A stretch of 64,000 nucleotides of DNA from contig JAQQWL010000005.1 of NCBI GenBank assembly GCA_038363925.1, forward strand, positions 1,612,001-1,676,000. Direction: 5' to 3'. Made by a program: the position numbers and the translations under genes. This stretch comes from Apiospora phragmitis (Eukaryota > Ascomycota > Sordariomycetes > Amphisphaeriales > Apiosporaceae). Below the pieces are notes generated by a model, which saw only the letters and a list, made by a program, of their open reading frames with translations, was not told where the DNA came from and made no database searches. Below are positions 23,601-34,375 of this stretch, one piece after another (positions within the stretch are counted from its first letter, which is position 1; the number at the start of each line of letters is the position of its first letter).

Positions 23601-24263
23601 GCAACCCAACATAGTACTCCGTAAGCTGATATTGAAGTAACCACATCTATCAATGTACACGCCTATCAAGGTAGGTAGGCATGCAACAAGAATCTACTAT
23701 CCTTGCCAAGCAGGGTAGCTAGGCATAAGGCAGAGTTCGACTCGTGACACGGGGCAACCTGATGTAAGGATGATGGTACATACCCGACTGCATACTTCTT
23801 TCCTGCCTACCAGAATAGTAAGTATGTATCGGGAAGCACAGCTTAGCCAAGCCTACCCCTACCTATCATGTACAGCTGCAAGAACAAGAGACTTCGAGGC
23901 TTCCCGGCCTTGAAGCACGGTGCCATGCGGGTGCAGGTCTAGTGTACATGAAAAGTACCGTAGGGCGAATACAGAGTTTCCTCGGTCGGCTGCTTCCCTT
24001 CTCCTCCCACTTGCCAGCCACCCCTGACAATGGAAGAGCTTCCCTGACAGATAATGAACCGGGGGGGTTGGAACCCCAGCTCAATCCCCTCGTTCAGTAG
24101 TACTCAATGTTGCTCACATCCCCCATGCCGATCTTTCGCATACCTAGGTATAAGAAGATTGACGATCCCCCTCACCCACGCCTATGCTTTCTTCTCGCTC
24201 TCTACCTCTTGCACCTATAGTATCCTCTAGACAACCTAGAAAACCTATGAGGTCCTCAACAAG
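20602..24263. other. 3.7 kb intergenic, largest gap
   Basis: No coding frame with recognisable motifs on either strand. The right half (about 23030-24160) is rich in short TAGGTAGG/CCTAGG-like words, a common feature of fungal promoters, and ends in a TATAAG motif near 24149 with pyrimidine-rich sequence before the sugar-transporter start. I see no long terminal repeats. Confidence 0.45.
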
Positions 24264-26085
24264 ATGAAGAAAATTGGGAACATCTACTTCATCGCGGCTA
24301 TCGCCGTTATCGGTAAGTTCTCCAACCTCTCCGGCCCGGCTGTACTATTTAGTCGCCGCTCTTGTTCCGTGCTAATCTGTGTCCCCAGGCGGTGGCCTTT
24401 TCGGCTTCGATATTTCCTCCATGAGTGCCATTATCTCTACAGACCCATACTTGTGTCAGTTCAACCAGCAAGGCAACGACCCCATCACAAACAAATGCCG
24501 CGGCCCCGACTCAATGGTTCAAGGAGGCATCACCGCCGCCATGCCCGGTGGCTCATGGCTCGGTGCCCTTGTGTCCGGGTTCATTTCTGATCGGATCGGC
24601 CGAAAGACTTCGATTCAGATTGGTTCCGTCATCTGGTACGTACGCCATCGTGTGCTTGCGCCCCGCTTGCTAGGACCTTGTTGCGACGTTTGCTAATACC
24701 ACCCCAGGATCATTGGGTCTATCATCTGCTGTGCTTCTGTGAACATCCCCATGCTGATTGTTGGTCGAATCATCAACGGGTTCTCTGTCGGTATCTGCTC
24801 GGCCCAGGTCCCCGTCTACATCACCGAGATTTCTCCACCATCAAAGCGTGGCCGCTTGGTGGGAATGCAACAATGGGCTATCACTTGGGGCATCATGATC
24901 ATGTTCTTCATTTGCTATGGCTGCAGCTACATAGCAGGCACTGCCGCCTTCCGAATTCCCTGGGGCTTGCAGATGCTTCCTGCCGTCCTGCTCTTCCTCG
25001 GCTTGCTGTTCATGCCAGAGTCACCGCGTTGGTTGGCCAGAAAGGATCGCTGGGAAGAATCCAAGGCAGTCCTTTCACTCGTCCATGGACACGGCGACCC
25101 GGACTCTGTTCTCGTTAGCCGCGAGATGGCAGATATCCGCGAGGTTGTCGAATTCGAGCGCCAAAACGCTGATGTCACCTACCTCGAACTTCTCAAACCC
25201 AACATGATCAACAGAACCCACATCGGTGTCTTCATGCAGATCTGGTCGCAATTGACGGGCATGAACGTCATGATGTACTATATCACGTAAGTGTACCCAT
25301 GGCATCAGATATAGGCGTTGCAAGCAATGTCTACTCTACCGCCGATTGCCGAACAACCGCTAACGGCTTGCAGCTATGTGTTCACCATGGCTGGACTTGG
25401 CGAAGATGTCCTTCTGCCCAGTGCTATTCAGTTCATCATCAATGTCGTCCTGACTGTTCCAGCTCTTATTTGGATGGATGCGTGGGGTCGCCGACCAACA
25501 CTCCTCGTGGGCGCTTTCTTCATGTGTCTCTGGATGTGCATCAACGCTGGACTGTTTGCTGTGTACTCTCGCCCGCCGCGCCCCTACGAATTCCCATCCC
25601 CATCCGAATCAATGGCGATCGAAGGCGCCCCAGCCAAAGCCGTCATCGCCTCCACCTACCTCTTCGTTGCCTCCTACGCGCCAACCTGGGGACCTGTCAG
25701 CTGGACCTACCCGCCGGAGCTTTACCCTCTGCGCGTCCGTGGCAAGGCCGTCGCGCTCGCGACCTCGGCCAACTGGGCTTTCAACTTCGCGCTCGCTTGG
25801 TTCGTCCCCCCTGCTTTCGAAAAGCAGACCTGGAAGGTCTACGTCATCTTCGCCGTGTTCCTCTTCGTCATGTTTTGGCACGTCTTCTTCCTGTTCCCTG
25901 AGACGGCCAACAAGCCCCTAGAGGAGATCGTGGCCATCTTTGACTACTCCAAGCCCGGCTCCGTCAAGTACATTGGCACCCCGGCCTGGAAGACGGGCAA
26001 CACTCGCCGCGAGGCGCTGCGTCTCGAGCGCGGCGATATCAGCGCGGAGGAGAAGATTGGCTTGGAGCACAGAGATCTTAAATAA
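24264..26085 (+). CDS. MFS sugar transporter
   Basis: An intact 528-residue member of the sugar porter family (12 spans) in four exons: 24264-24312, 24389-24635, 24708-25286 and 25374-26085. All introns are GT-AG and phase-consistent. Family signatures are visible: GGLFGFDISSMSA in span 1, DRIGRKTS after span 2, the PVYITEISPPSKRGRL segment, PESPRWLA before the central loop, Q-x2-Q-x2-G-type QIWSQLTGMNVMMYY in span 7, DAWGRRPTL after span 8, and FPETANKPLEE at the end. The GFDISSMSA start is shared with fungal high-affinity glucose/monosaccharide transporters of the HXT/STL type. It imports a hexose or related sugar by proton symport at the plasma membrane; the exact substrate is not deducible. 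Confidence 0.93.
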
Positions 26086-27207
26086 GCTTCTTGCTCGCTC
26101 GCACGCTCGTTTAGCTAAGTGCACATGTAATGGATGGAAAGGGGAAGAGGTCCCGAACATCAGCTGGGTTGGCTTGATTGCAAGACAATCTGACTGTGTG
26201 GGAGTTTGGGAAACTGATTTATGTTGCAACTATACCCATCATTGATTCCTAGTCAATTTCCCTATAGCTCATCTTTATTGAGAATCGAACTATACTCTGG
26301 CTTGTTTAAGTCTCAAATACTGCGTGTCCCTGCTAGTGATCACGTTTCTTGACTAGGCGGCCCTTTTCCAAGGGAAGAATCGAGCATATGGCTTGAAACC
26401 ATACTTTCTAAGTTCTTGTAGAATTGAGAGTGCCTTGTAAAATCCCCATGTGTGAATGAGTATGATGTATCAGCCTCACAGATAGTCACATCGTATAATG
26501 GGGTAAAGAATGGGTTCGAGGCTCATATTTTCTTGTCACATTTACCAGCTTTCTCTTGTTGGTTCCGGCAACATGCGTTGCAGGTCTCCATTATTTGAGG
26601 CCAGGGCAATCCACACAGCCAGTCTCTACCTACATATGTGTGCAGTTATGTCTCTCAATGGCAAGCAATCACCCCATATAGCCCATCGTATTAATCTCCA
26701 GCGACCAGGCCATGTGCCATGCGATCAATAATCCATGGTTCGCAAGCAGTCGATACAATTGAAGCGAACAACATCATTAACTTCCTGCCCGTGGCCAAGC
26801 CATTGGAAGTGCGACGCTCGGATGGTCGGTGGAATTATGATCCCGAGTGGAGCGCCCCCTCACCTGGTCCGGATATAAGCATATTATGGGCAACTCGAAG
26901 ACTTGAGGTTGAGCCCGCTGCAGAGATTAGAGATTAGCAGGGAACTAGTGCTGGCTAAAGCGAATGCCAAGAGAATCCCTCGAACCCTCAATTCAGCCTC
27001 GCAAGTAGCCCTCTCAGTAAGGCTGTGCCAGATTGCCCAGCGATAGATATATCCAAACCCACGCCTTTCTCATCTCCAATTACTCCTCCACTGGATGTAT
27101 TCGTTATAGAGTAGCAGAGGCCCTCGAGGGACCACGGTGGAATCGATCATTCGTGTGTGTTGGACTTGTATGGTCACGCATTGCCAATCCCCCCAATCTG
27201 CCGACCG
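26086..27207. other. 1.1 kb intergenic
   Basis: 3' flank of the sugar transporter and 5' flank of the caspase-like gene. No supported gene or RNA seen. Confidence 0.5.
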
Positions 27208-28760
27208 ATGGATGCTCCGGCAGCAAAGAAGCGAAGGCTGGCACCCAAGCTGGAAGCCCAACCACAGCCCGTCCTCAATCATGAGCCTGTGAGTGACTCC
27301 AATGACCGATAATGGACGAGTTATCTGTGATGCTGACTGCTGAGGTGTGGCCGGCCCTGTAGGCCCAACCCGTCCAACCGCACTACCAGGTTCAGGAGGT
27401 GCTCCCTGCGCCACCACCTCCCGAGAGACATGAATTCGAGTCCTTCGCGAGGCATCTGCAAGATGCCGCCATGCTCATTTACCGGCAAACCCAAAAATCG
27501 GCCTATTCGAACGTATCGGTCCTCCTGCTGAGATGGGAAGAAGACGACGCGGAAGAACAAGACACAGACGCCCTCGAGCAGGTGCTGCGGGAGCGGTACA
27601 ACTACCGCACGGAGAAATGGGCCATCCCTATCGTGGCCAACGCGAGCATCAAACTCGGCGTTCGCATATCGGCCTTCCTCGAGAAAGCTGTGCCGGACCA
27701 CCTGTTGATCGTCCACTATGCCGGGCATGGGTTCACAGGGACCAACAATCAGTTCTTCTGGGCAAGGTAAGAGAGAGGGAGGCTCAGCGTAGCCAAGCCA
27801 ATTCGTTTGGAAAGCTCTCGTTCCTGACAGAGTCACAGCAATGCGGAAAAACAAGCAACAAAGCTCAACTGGAACGGAATTCGGTGTCTGTTCGAAGATG
27901 CGCCGTCAGATATGCTCATACTGCTGGATACCGTCCCGACCCGGGATGAGCAAATCTCCAGTGACAACAGCAGCACAAGTAGTTTAAAGCAACTTATTGC
28001 ATCAAATGGATTGGAGCGGAATCCGTCGGAAGCGGCCGGCCGATCATTTACAGCTCATGTTGCTGAGGCCTTCTTACGGTTGAGTGCTGGGCGTCCATTC
28101 AATGCGGAGCGCCTCTATCAGGAGGTTGCATTGCTCAAACAACAGGAAATGGCCCAGAGTTTGGGGTTGACGAACGGCGCTTCCAAGAGTGTGCCATTCC
28201 TCGACAAAATGCCAGTCTTTCGGACTCTCAGTCTTGGTAAGGGTCAGGGTCAGGGTCTGAGTTTGTCACCCCTTGCGCCTCGCTCTCCTAACCCACAGCA
28301 AGCAAGCACCGATGGTGACCAACAGTCAAAACCATCTCAGCAGGAACAGCTGATAGACCCGCACACGGTGGTTGATCTCACATTCGAGGAGCCACGCGTC
28401 CTCGTTTGTACGACATTCGTTGGAGAGGCAAGCCCGGACATGTCATCTTTCAACCAATGGCTACATAATGCGCCAGCAATGGCTCCGAAGATTGCTGTCG
28501 AAGGCATGTTTCTTGGGCCACCTACAATGTTGCTCATATCCATGCCCGTCGCCGTATGGAGCGTTGTACAGCACGACAAGGTCTGTTGCTTCCTTGGGTA
28601 TATCAACTCACACAACATGACCCATCTCTATAAACAACTCGTCGGGCCTACTTCTGCCAAAGCATCAGCAAAGGACGTGGAGGATGGCCGCATACTACTT
28701 GAAGCGAGAGAGGCTGCAGCAAGTACCCCAGTACTACACAGACACGAAGCGTTCCCATAG
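27208..28760 (+). CDS. caspase-fold protein lacking catalytic cysteine
   Basis: I read three exons, 27208-27288, 27390-27766 and 27839-28760, giving 459 residues with all phases matching. The N-terminus is short and basic (AAKKRRLAPK, a nuclear-signal look). A caspase/peptidase C14-like p20 domain follows: a strand SVLLLRWEEDD, a helix, WAIPIVAN, then DHLLIVHYAGHGFTG, which carries the His-Gly of the dyad (~139-141). The strand that should end in the catalytic Cys reads LILLDTVPTRD (~180), with no cysteine. A low-complexity linker follows, then a conserved C-terminal domain (RVLVCTTFVGEASPDM … VEGMFLGPPTMLLISMP … VCCFLGYINSHNM) known from large fungal families. It is probably a non-proteolytic sensor or scaffold; that role is inference. 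The ATG choice is set by intron phase. Confidence 0.8.
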
Positions 28761-28830
28761 GGAGCCCAGTCATACTCAGATACTCCCCGAAACCCCAGTC
28801 CGCCCCGACGCAGGCAATCGTCCAGATCCC

Positions 28831-29904
28831 ATGAGTCTTCCTCAATCGTCTACGTCTGCCAGCGCGCCTTTCCCGAATTCTACCTCTGGGGTAGTGGTCA
28901 AGCAAGACGACGTGGAAGACTCGGCCGAGATGCAGGAAGCGGCTGAACAGCTCAAGGCTCTAAGCCACGTGCGTCACATGAGCGACGAAGTTGCTGCAGC
29001 TGCCCATGCACAGATGTCTCTTATGGACCGCACACCGGACATGAAACACGAAGAGCGCTCATCGCATGAAGCAAATGAATCTGGCATTGAGGAAGCACAT
29101 CACAATACGCCTTCTGCCCGTCCCAAACCACGTCGATCTTTCCAGAAAGCAACGCCCAAACAAGAGACGAGGTGCAACCTATGCAGTCACGCACCGTTTA
29201 AGGATTCTTCGTCATTACGCAAGCATATAGCGGCGGCGCATACCCGTCCGTTCCCTTGTGCATTCGCCTTTGCAGGATGCATAAGCACGTTCGGGTCCAA
29301 GAATGAGTGGAAACGCCACATTGCGTCTCAGCACCTATGTTTGCAGTACTATCGATGTTCGTCATGTCCACAGAGCACAGCTGAAGGCAAAGGAAACGAG
29401 TTCAATCGGAAAGATCTATTTACGCAACATTTGCGGCGCATGCATGCGCCTTTTGCTATCAAGAAAGCCATTGCCAAGGGCGATAGCAAGTTGCAAGTTG
29501 AGTGGGAGACTCACGTTCGAGAAATGCAGACTTCGTGTTTGGTGACCCGTCGGCAACCCCCTCAACGCTCGGCATGCCCCAAACCAGACTGTGCCAGCGT
29601 ATTCGAAGGTCCTACGTCCTGGGATGAATGGACAGAGCATGTCGGCAGGCACATGGAGAAAGGTGAAGCTAACAGACTAGGTGTCGACCGCCTATTAGCC
29701 AAGTGGGCCCTCGATGAAGGAATCATTGAGAGGAGGAATGAGGACGGTGAATACCGGCTCTGCAATGGCGTTGCGACAGGAAGCGAAAAAGAGCCCAACC
29801 ATCAGTCCACCGGCCATGTCTCGGATGGCGCCAGTAAAGACTCGGATGAGAAAACAATAGTCGCGGCAAGTACGGTGATAGATCCCATGGAGGTCGATGG
29901 ATAG
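28831..29904 (+). CDS. C2H2 zinc-finger protein
   Basis: A 357-residue protein from this ATG; the frame is open back to 28684, where it would overlap the caspase-like gene. The N-terminal third is disordered and acidic. Then come fungal-type C2H2 fingers: CNLCSHAPFKDSSSLRKHIAAAH, a second CAFAFAGC…KRHIASQH, a third CSSCPQ…FTQHLRRMH, and a distal CPKPDCASVF…HVGRH. Spacings between the Cys pair and the His pair are wide in fingers 2-4, as in a family of Pezizomycotina proteins often found near NLR or caspase-like genes. A nuclear, nucleic-acid-binding role is likely. It starts 71 bases after the caspase-like stop on the same strand, so the two may be co-regulated or even a split fusion. No intron is seen. 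Confidence 0.75.
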   Translation: MSLPQSSTSASAPFPNSTSGVVVKQDDVEDSAEMQEAAEQLKALSHVRHMSDEVAAAAHAQMSLMDRTPDMKHEERSSHEANESGIEEAHHNTPSARPKPRRSFQKATPKQETRCNLCSHAPFKDSSSLRKHIAAAHTRPFPCAFAFAGCISTFGSKNEWKRHIASQHLCLQYYRCSSCPQSTAEGKGNEFNRKDLFTQHLRRMHAPFAIKKAIAKGDSKLQVEWETHVREMQTSCLVTRRQPPQRSACPKPDCASVFEGPTSWDEWTEHVGRHMEKGEANRLGVDRLLAKWALDEGIIERRNEDGEYRLCNGVATGSEKEPNHQSTGHVSDGASKDSDEKTIVAASTVIDPMEVDG

Positions 29905-30541
29905 TTGCAGGCCATCTTACCCAGAGACCATTGCAGGCAAAGACGCGTCTTGGTTTGTTCATATGTGCGATGGCGAAAAGGTGTTTACTACTTCATGGTT
30001 TGGCCGCATTATTCGGAAACAGGGAATGATTGGCCTGATGACTATTGACACGATGGATGCGACATGAATTCCCAAACTTCTCCTTTTTTTCTCGTTGCAA
30101 GCGCTATACCGAACGATGTGCGGCCGAATATTTATTGCTCCCACATCAGTCCGTTTATGGCATTGCGCCTCGCCGACGCAGCCGTAGGCACAGATATATA
30201 TAAAGTATACACACACAGGAAACACATTTTATATCACATTCACTGAGATGCGCATGTATTTCTTCTCCCTGTTGTGGTAGCAACCGCGATGAAGAGCATG
30301 GACACGATCCTAGCGTTAGTCTCTCCCCTTGAACCCAACCCAACGCCTCGGGAGATCATCCGTGATCAGAAGTGTTTGCTTACTATTGTCAAGGTTGCAG
30401 GAAACGGAAGTTTATCTTGCGCTCGATCGGTGAAAAGAAAACACCTTTTGAGTTATATAAAATAGTATATAAAGCCATTTTATGCGCCTCATTAAGACTA
30501 AATGGCTCATGCAGCTGTGTAACCTTATCAAGCGGCTTGGG
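29905..30541. other. intergenic between convergent ends
   Basis: 3' flanks of the C2H2 gene and the F-box pseudogene. It includes an AT-rich stretch with TATATATAAAG near 30195-30206. No gene supported. Confidence 0.5.
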
Positions 30542-32041
30542 TCATGCTGCCGGGCCGTGTAGCATCCATATTAAACTTGGGTGTATCGAGTCGATTAGCT
30601 CCATCTCCACGGCTCCGTCCGGCATGCCGTGCGTCATCGCTGCTTCTTCCCAGGCGTCGCGCAGAGCGTCATCCATGGCCAGGACAGGCGTGCTCTCAAT
30701 CTTCAGCCGACGATCTGCCACCAGGTATGTGACCCTGTAATCGCCCCAGTACGGCCGCGGGCCGCCTCTTCCTGCTATGGTAACGTGCAAGTCCTTCAGG
30801 AGAGGCATTCCGCCGGCGGCACGCGCTATGCCTATACTCCACGCCGATATGAGCCGCTCGTTAGGCGAGCCCCGGAAATGCTTCTCCCTGCGATCCTCAT
30901 CGGCGGGCGTGTCGGGTTCGTCATCCCTGAGGAAGTCTTCGTCTTCCTCCTCCACACCAGCGGCATCTACCGGCCCCAATTTGCAATGCCGGTCAAAGAG
31001 CCAATTCCCATTGGGGTCTGCCGCCGCGGCAGTCAGACTGATAGATCGAAGATGTGGCCATTCTTGGCGAGGCTCGAGTGCCCCAGGCTCTATGCTCGCC
31101 GTCGAGGGCCAGAAGAAGTCGCTGGTTACCGATGCCTCGACGTCGGCGGATTTGACGCGTTGACACAGGGCGCGCAGTGCCACGCTGAGCTTGTCGGCAC
31201 CAGCACTGACGCTGGCGGGCTTGAAGTTCTGATTGTTGGGCGGTAGGTACGTGTACTGTAACTTTGCAGTCTCCAGCGAGTCGGGGAGGAGCTCGAGCCC
31301 CCGGGCAAAGCTGTCGCGTAAATACGCCCGAAGAGCTAGGTCCCTCTTCTCTCTATCGGAGAGGCACCAATTAATACTTATCAGTGTCTGTAACTGGCGG
31401 GCAATCTAATAGCAGGCTATAGGACTGATCAGGCGCCATTTAAGGCCGCGGCGCTATTGGTCAGGTATCTGGAAGGAGGAGAAGACGCTGATGGGCCAGT
31501 CGAGAGCATAGAGAAGCTCTAGATATGAATGCTGAAATCGAGCCTCGCAGATGTCTTTTGTCGCGTAAACCTTTCTCATGAGACGAGTCCTACTCCAGTC
31601 GCGACGATGCCAGATATGGCTATTCAAATAGGCAGTGATTTTAAGCACCCTGTTGTCAGAGACGCAGTCGCCGAGGGGCTCAAAGAGCGAGAAGAAGTCT
31701 CCCACCGTCCTCGTGAAGACCTCGTTGTTGCGCCGTTTTTCTTCTTTATTCTCGAGGCGAGTCCGCGCCTCCTCGTCGTAGGACGGCAGCCTGATCCTCA
31801 GCTCGATTGTACGCACATAATCGAGACGTTGCCTGGTGAAGATGTCTTGGGCATCGACCATTCGATCATTCGTTAGGAGCACCTCCTTGAAGCTGAACCT
31901 TTCGACTTGATGCAGCAATTTCCTGCAGACGGTGGCGTATTTGGGCCACGTGGGATTGGGAGTATTTTTATCCCGTCTACCTGGCGCGTCCAGGTAGCGG
32001 AGGATGCGAGACAGGCCCTCGGGGGGGGGAGCCTTCTCCAT
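30542..32041 (-). pseudogene. F-box-like gene with two in-frame stops
   Basis: From ATG 32041 the frame is 500 codons long and remains coding-like to 30542, but two TAG codons interrupt it at 31454-31456 and 31406-31408. Upstream text (LSRILRYLD … YATVCRKLLHQVERFSFKEV … LDYVRTIELRIRLP … ARFQHSYLELLYALDWP) and downstream text (IARQLQ … LSDREKRDLALRAYLRDSFARGLELLPDSLE … LCQRVKSADV … WPHLRSISL) belong to one family of fungal F-box/LRR-like proteins. The sequence between the stops also reads as protein. An 81 nt in-phase GT-AG intron (GTCTTC…TATTAG) would remove both stops, but its donor is poor. I favour a recently inactivated gene; neither stop lies in a homopolymer. The nine-C run near the start is in frame. 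Confidence 0.65.
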
Positions 32042-32458
32042 GGCGAAACGAAAGCTCCGTCGGCACAAACTGGCGGTTGAGCAGAGGTAGCAATGCTAGG
32101 AATTCGGAGTACTCCGTAGGGGTACTAAGAAGAAGAATGCTACGCTGCCTCCGAAACTACTTAAGAGACAAGGTTCTTCCAGGTCCGCCTACAGGCCAAA
32201 GCGGGGGCGGTTTTTAAGTCCACGAATAATGTCTGTCCACGCCTCCAATAAACAAACATGTTCCTGGAATATTAAGTCGCGGTCCGTGACGGAGCGAGGC
32301 GGCAGAATATGCTCGGTCATATAAATGACGACTATATATATGACTTCTTCATCGCATGATGCCTTGGGAATTTCCAGCCTGCTATATCCAGGATACGCAA
32401 CTCACCACAACGTGGTAGCTAGCTCGCCGGAAACCAGATCTCGTCTCATCGTCATCAC
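32042..32458. promoter_or_regulatory. divergent promoter of F-box gene and GH43
   Basis: A head-to-head intergenic region. A TATATATAT box at about 32332-32340 lies roughly 120 bases before the GH43 start and is the best TATA candidate for that gene. Nothing else recognised. Confidence 0.45.
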
Positions 32459-33983
32459 ATGATGCAGCTGCTACGATCCGTGACCGCCCCGGTCATGGTG
32501 GTATTGGCCGCGGCGGCCGGGCTCGCGCAGGCGACGCTCCAGATCGTGCCCGGCGCGACCTGGACCGCCGTCAACACGGGCAAGCACGTCCAGGCCCACG
32601 GCGCCGGCATGATCCAGGTCGGGTCGACGTACTACATGGTCGGCGAGGACAAGACGGGCGGCAGCGCGTTCCAGAACGTCAACTGCTACTCGTCGCCCGA
32701 CCTGGTCGAGTGGACCTACGTCGGCGCGCTGCTGTCGCAGACGGCCTCCAGTGGCGACCTGGGACCTAATCGCGTCGTCGAGCGGCCCAAGGTCATTTAT
32801 AATAACGCGACGCAGAAGTACGTCATGTACCTGCACATCGACAACAGCGGCTACTCCGAGGCGAAGGTCGGGGTCGCTACAAGCGATACCGTCTGCGGGA
32901 AGTACACGTACTTGAAGAGCTTCCGGCCCCTGAACTTTGAGAGTCGCGATATCGGGCTTTTCAAGGACGATGATGGGGCGGGGTATCTTTTGACTGAGGA
33001 CGTGAGTAATGAGCCCCCTTCTGGCCGTAACGGGTAGCATAAACCTATTGGGCTAACGCAAGACTCTGAGCCATCATGTAGCGTGCCAATGGACTTCGAA
33101 TCGATGCACTCAGCAGTGACTATCTCAGTGTCACTAGTAGCACGTACTTGTGGCGCGAGGCTATCGAGGCACCGGCGGTTCTCAAGAAGAACGGGTATTA
33201 CTTCATGTTTGGCAGCCACTTGACTGGGTGGGACCCGAACGACAATGTAAACCCACCAACCCCTTTGCAGTCAATTATTTTCCCACACTAACATTCCTTC
33301 TTGCTCAGGTCTACAGCTACGCAACCTCTCTGACGGGTCCCTGGTCGAGCTGGAAGACCTTCGCCGACAGCGGGTCCAAGACGTACAACAGCCAAACCAA
33401 CTACATCTTACCGTTGGGCGGCAGCGGCAACGGCGACGCCATCTACATGGGCGACCGCTGGATCTCCAGCAACCTGATGCGCAGCACGTACGTCTGGCTG
33501 CCCCTCAGCATCTCGGGCACGACCATCACGATGAGCGACCGCGTCAACTGGGTGCCCGACGTGGCCGCCGGCACCTGGGCCGCGGGGCCCAGCGAGACGT
33601 CGCCCGAGGGCGAGTCGGGCACGCTGGCCGGCGGCACCCAAACGCTGAGCTGCAGTGCCTGCAGCAACGGCACCTCCGTGGGGTATATTGGTGGTCCCGA
33701 GGGCGGCACGCTGACGCTCACGGGTGTGAAGAGCAGTCGGGCGGGACGCACGACGCTGCGCATCAAGCACCTCAACGGCGACTCCTCCCAGAGGTTCGCT
33801 GTCGTCACGGTCAATGGAGAGGCGCAGACGGTCGCGTTCTTGCCCTCGGAGAACGGGAATCCGGCGACTAGTGTCGTGCATGCGGAGCTCAACGCTGGCT
33901 CGGAGAATACGATCGTCATTGCGGGTGTGGGTGGAGGGGCGTATGGGCCGGATGTCGATCGGGTTATGGTGCCGGATAACTAG
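32459..33983 (+). CDS. secreted GH43 glycosidase (exo-galactanase-like)
   Basis: An intact 460-residue secreted protein in three exons: 32459-33001, 33082-33246 and 33309-33983. A signal peptide with a hydrophobic core (VMVVLAAAAGLAQA) is followed by a five-bladed propeller domain with GH43 features: an early HAHGAGMIQ…YYMVGEDK blade, RPKVIYNN, SRDIGLFKDDDG, and EAPAVLKKNGYYFMFGS with the likely general acid Glu. The last ~130 residues (GGPEGGTLTLTGV … TTLRIKHLNG … VVTVNGE…) look like a CBM35-type beta-sandwich. This order is that of the GH43 subfamily 24 exo-beta-1,3-galactanases acting on arabinogalactan side chains. Substrate assignment is by family resemblance, not proven here. Good splice sites and GC-rich exons. 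Confidence 0.85.
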
Positions 33984-34375
33984 GTGGGCTTGCTTCGGGG
34001 AGTATATGAGTGTCTTGCTATATCTACAAATGTCACTGGGGCGGCAACGCTGTGATATATACCACTCAAATTACACCCCTATTTAGTGTAAACCCCAGCA
34101 CGAAGCCAAGCTACTCGATGTGTGTTCTGTCATCGGTCGATAACATTAGCAGATATCACACTGTGTTATTTACGGACCCGAAAAGCCACTGCCGTTCATC
34201 ATATCGCCAGTGATCTCGTCTCGGCCACCCTCACATCTACATGTTAGTATACCAAGATATGGTCCGATATTGAGACATGTTCGCGTATCCATTCAGACCA
34301 GACTCTAGCTTTGCAAGCAACTATAACGCGACTAGCTATCTTACATCCATCCACTGTGACTATCAGACTAGCATG
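33984..34375. other. intergenic between convergent genes
   Basis: 3' flanks of the GH43 and HSP70-like genes. Nothing recognised. Confidence 0.5.

Noticed and set aside
23720..23760. T-arm-like GAGTTCGACTC
   Set aside because: No A box or acceptor stem partner upstream.
20602..24263. Degenerate transposon in the largest gap
   Set aside because: No terminal repeats, target duplications or transposase/reverse-transcriptase motifs seen.
32471..33040. Antisense frame over the GH43 first exon
   Set aside because: Low-complexity mirror of the signal peptide and first blade exon.
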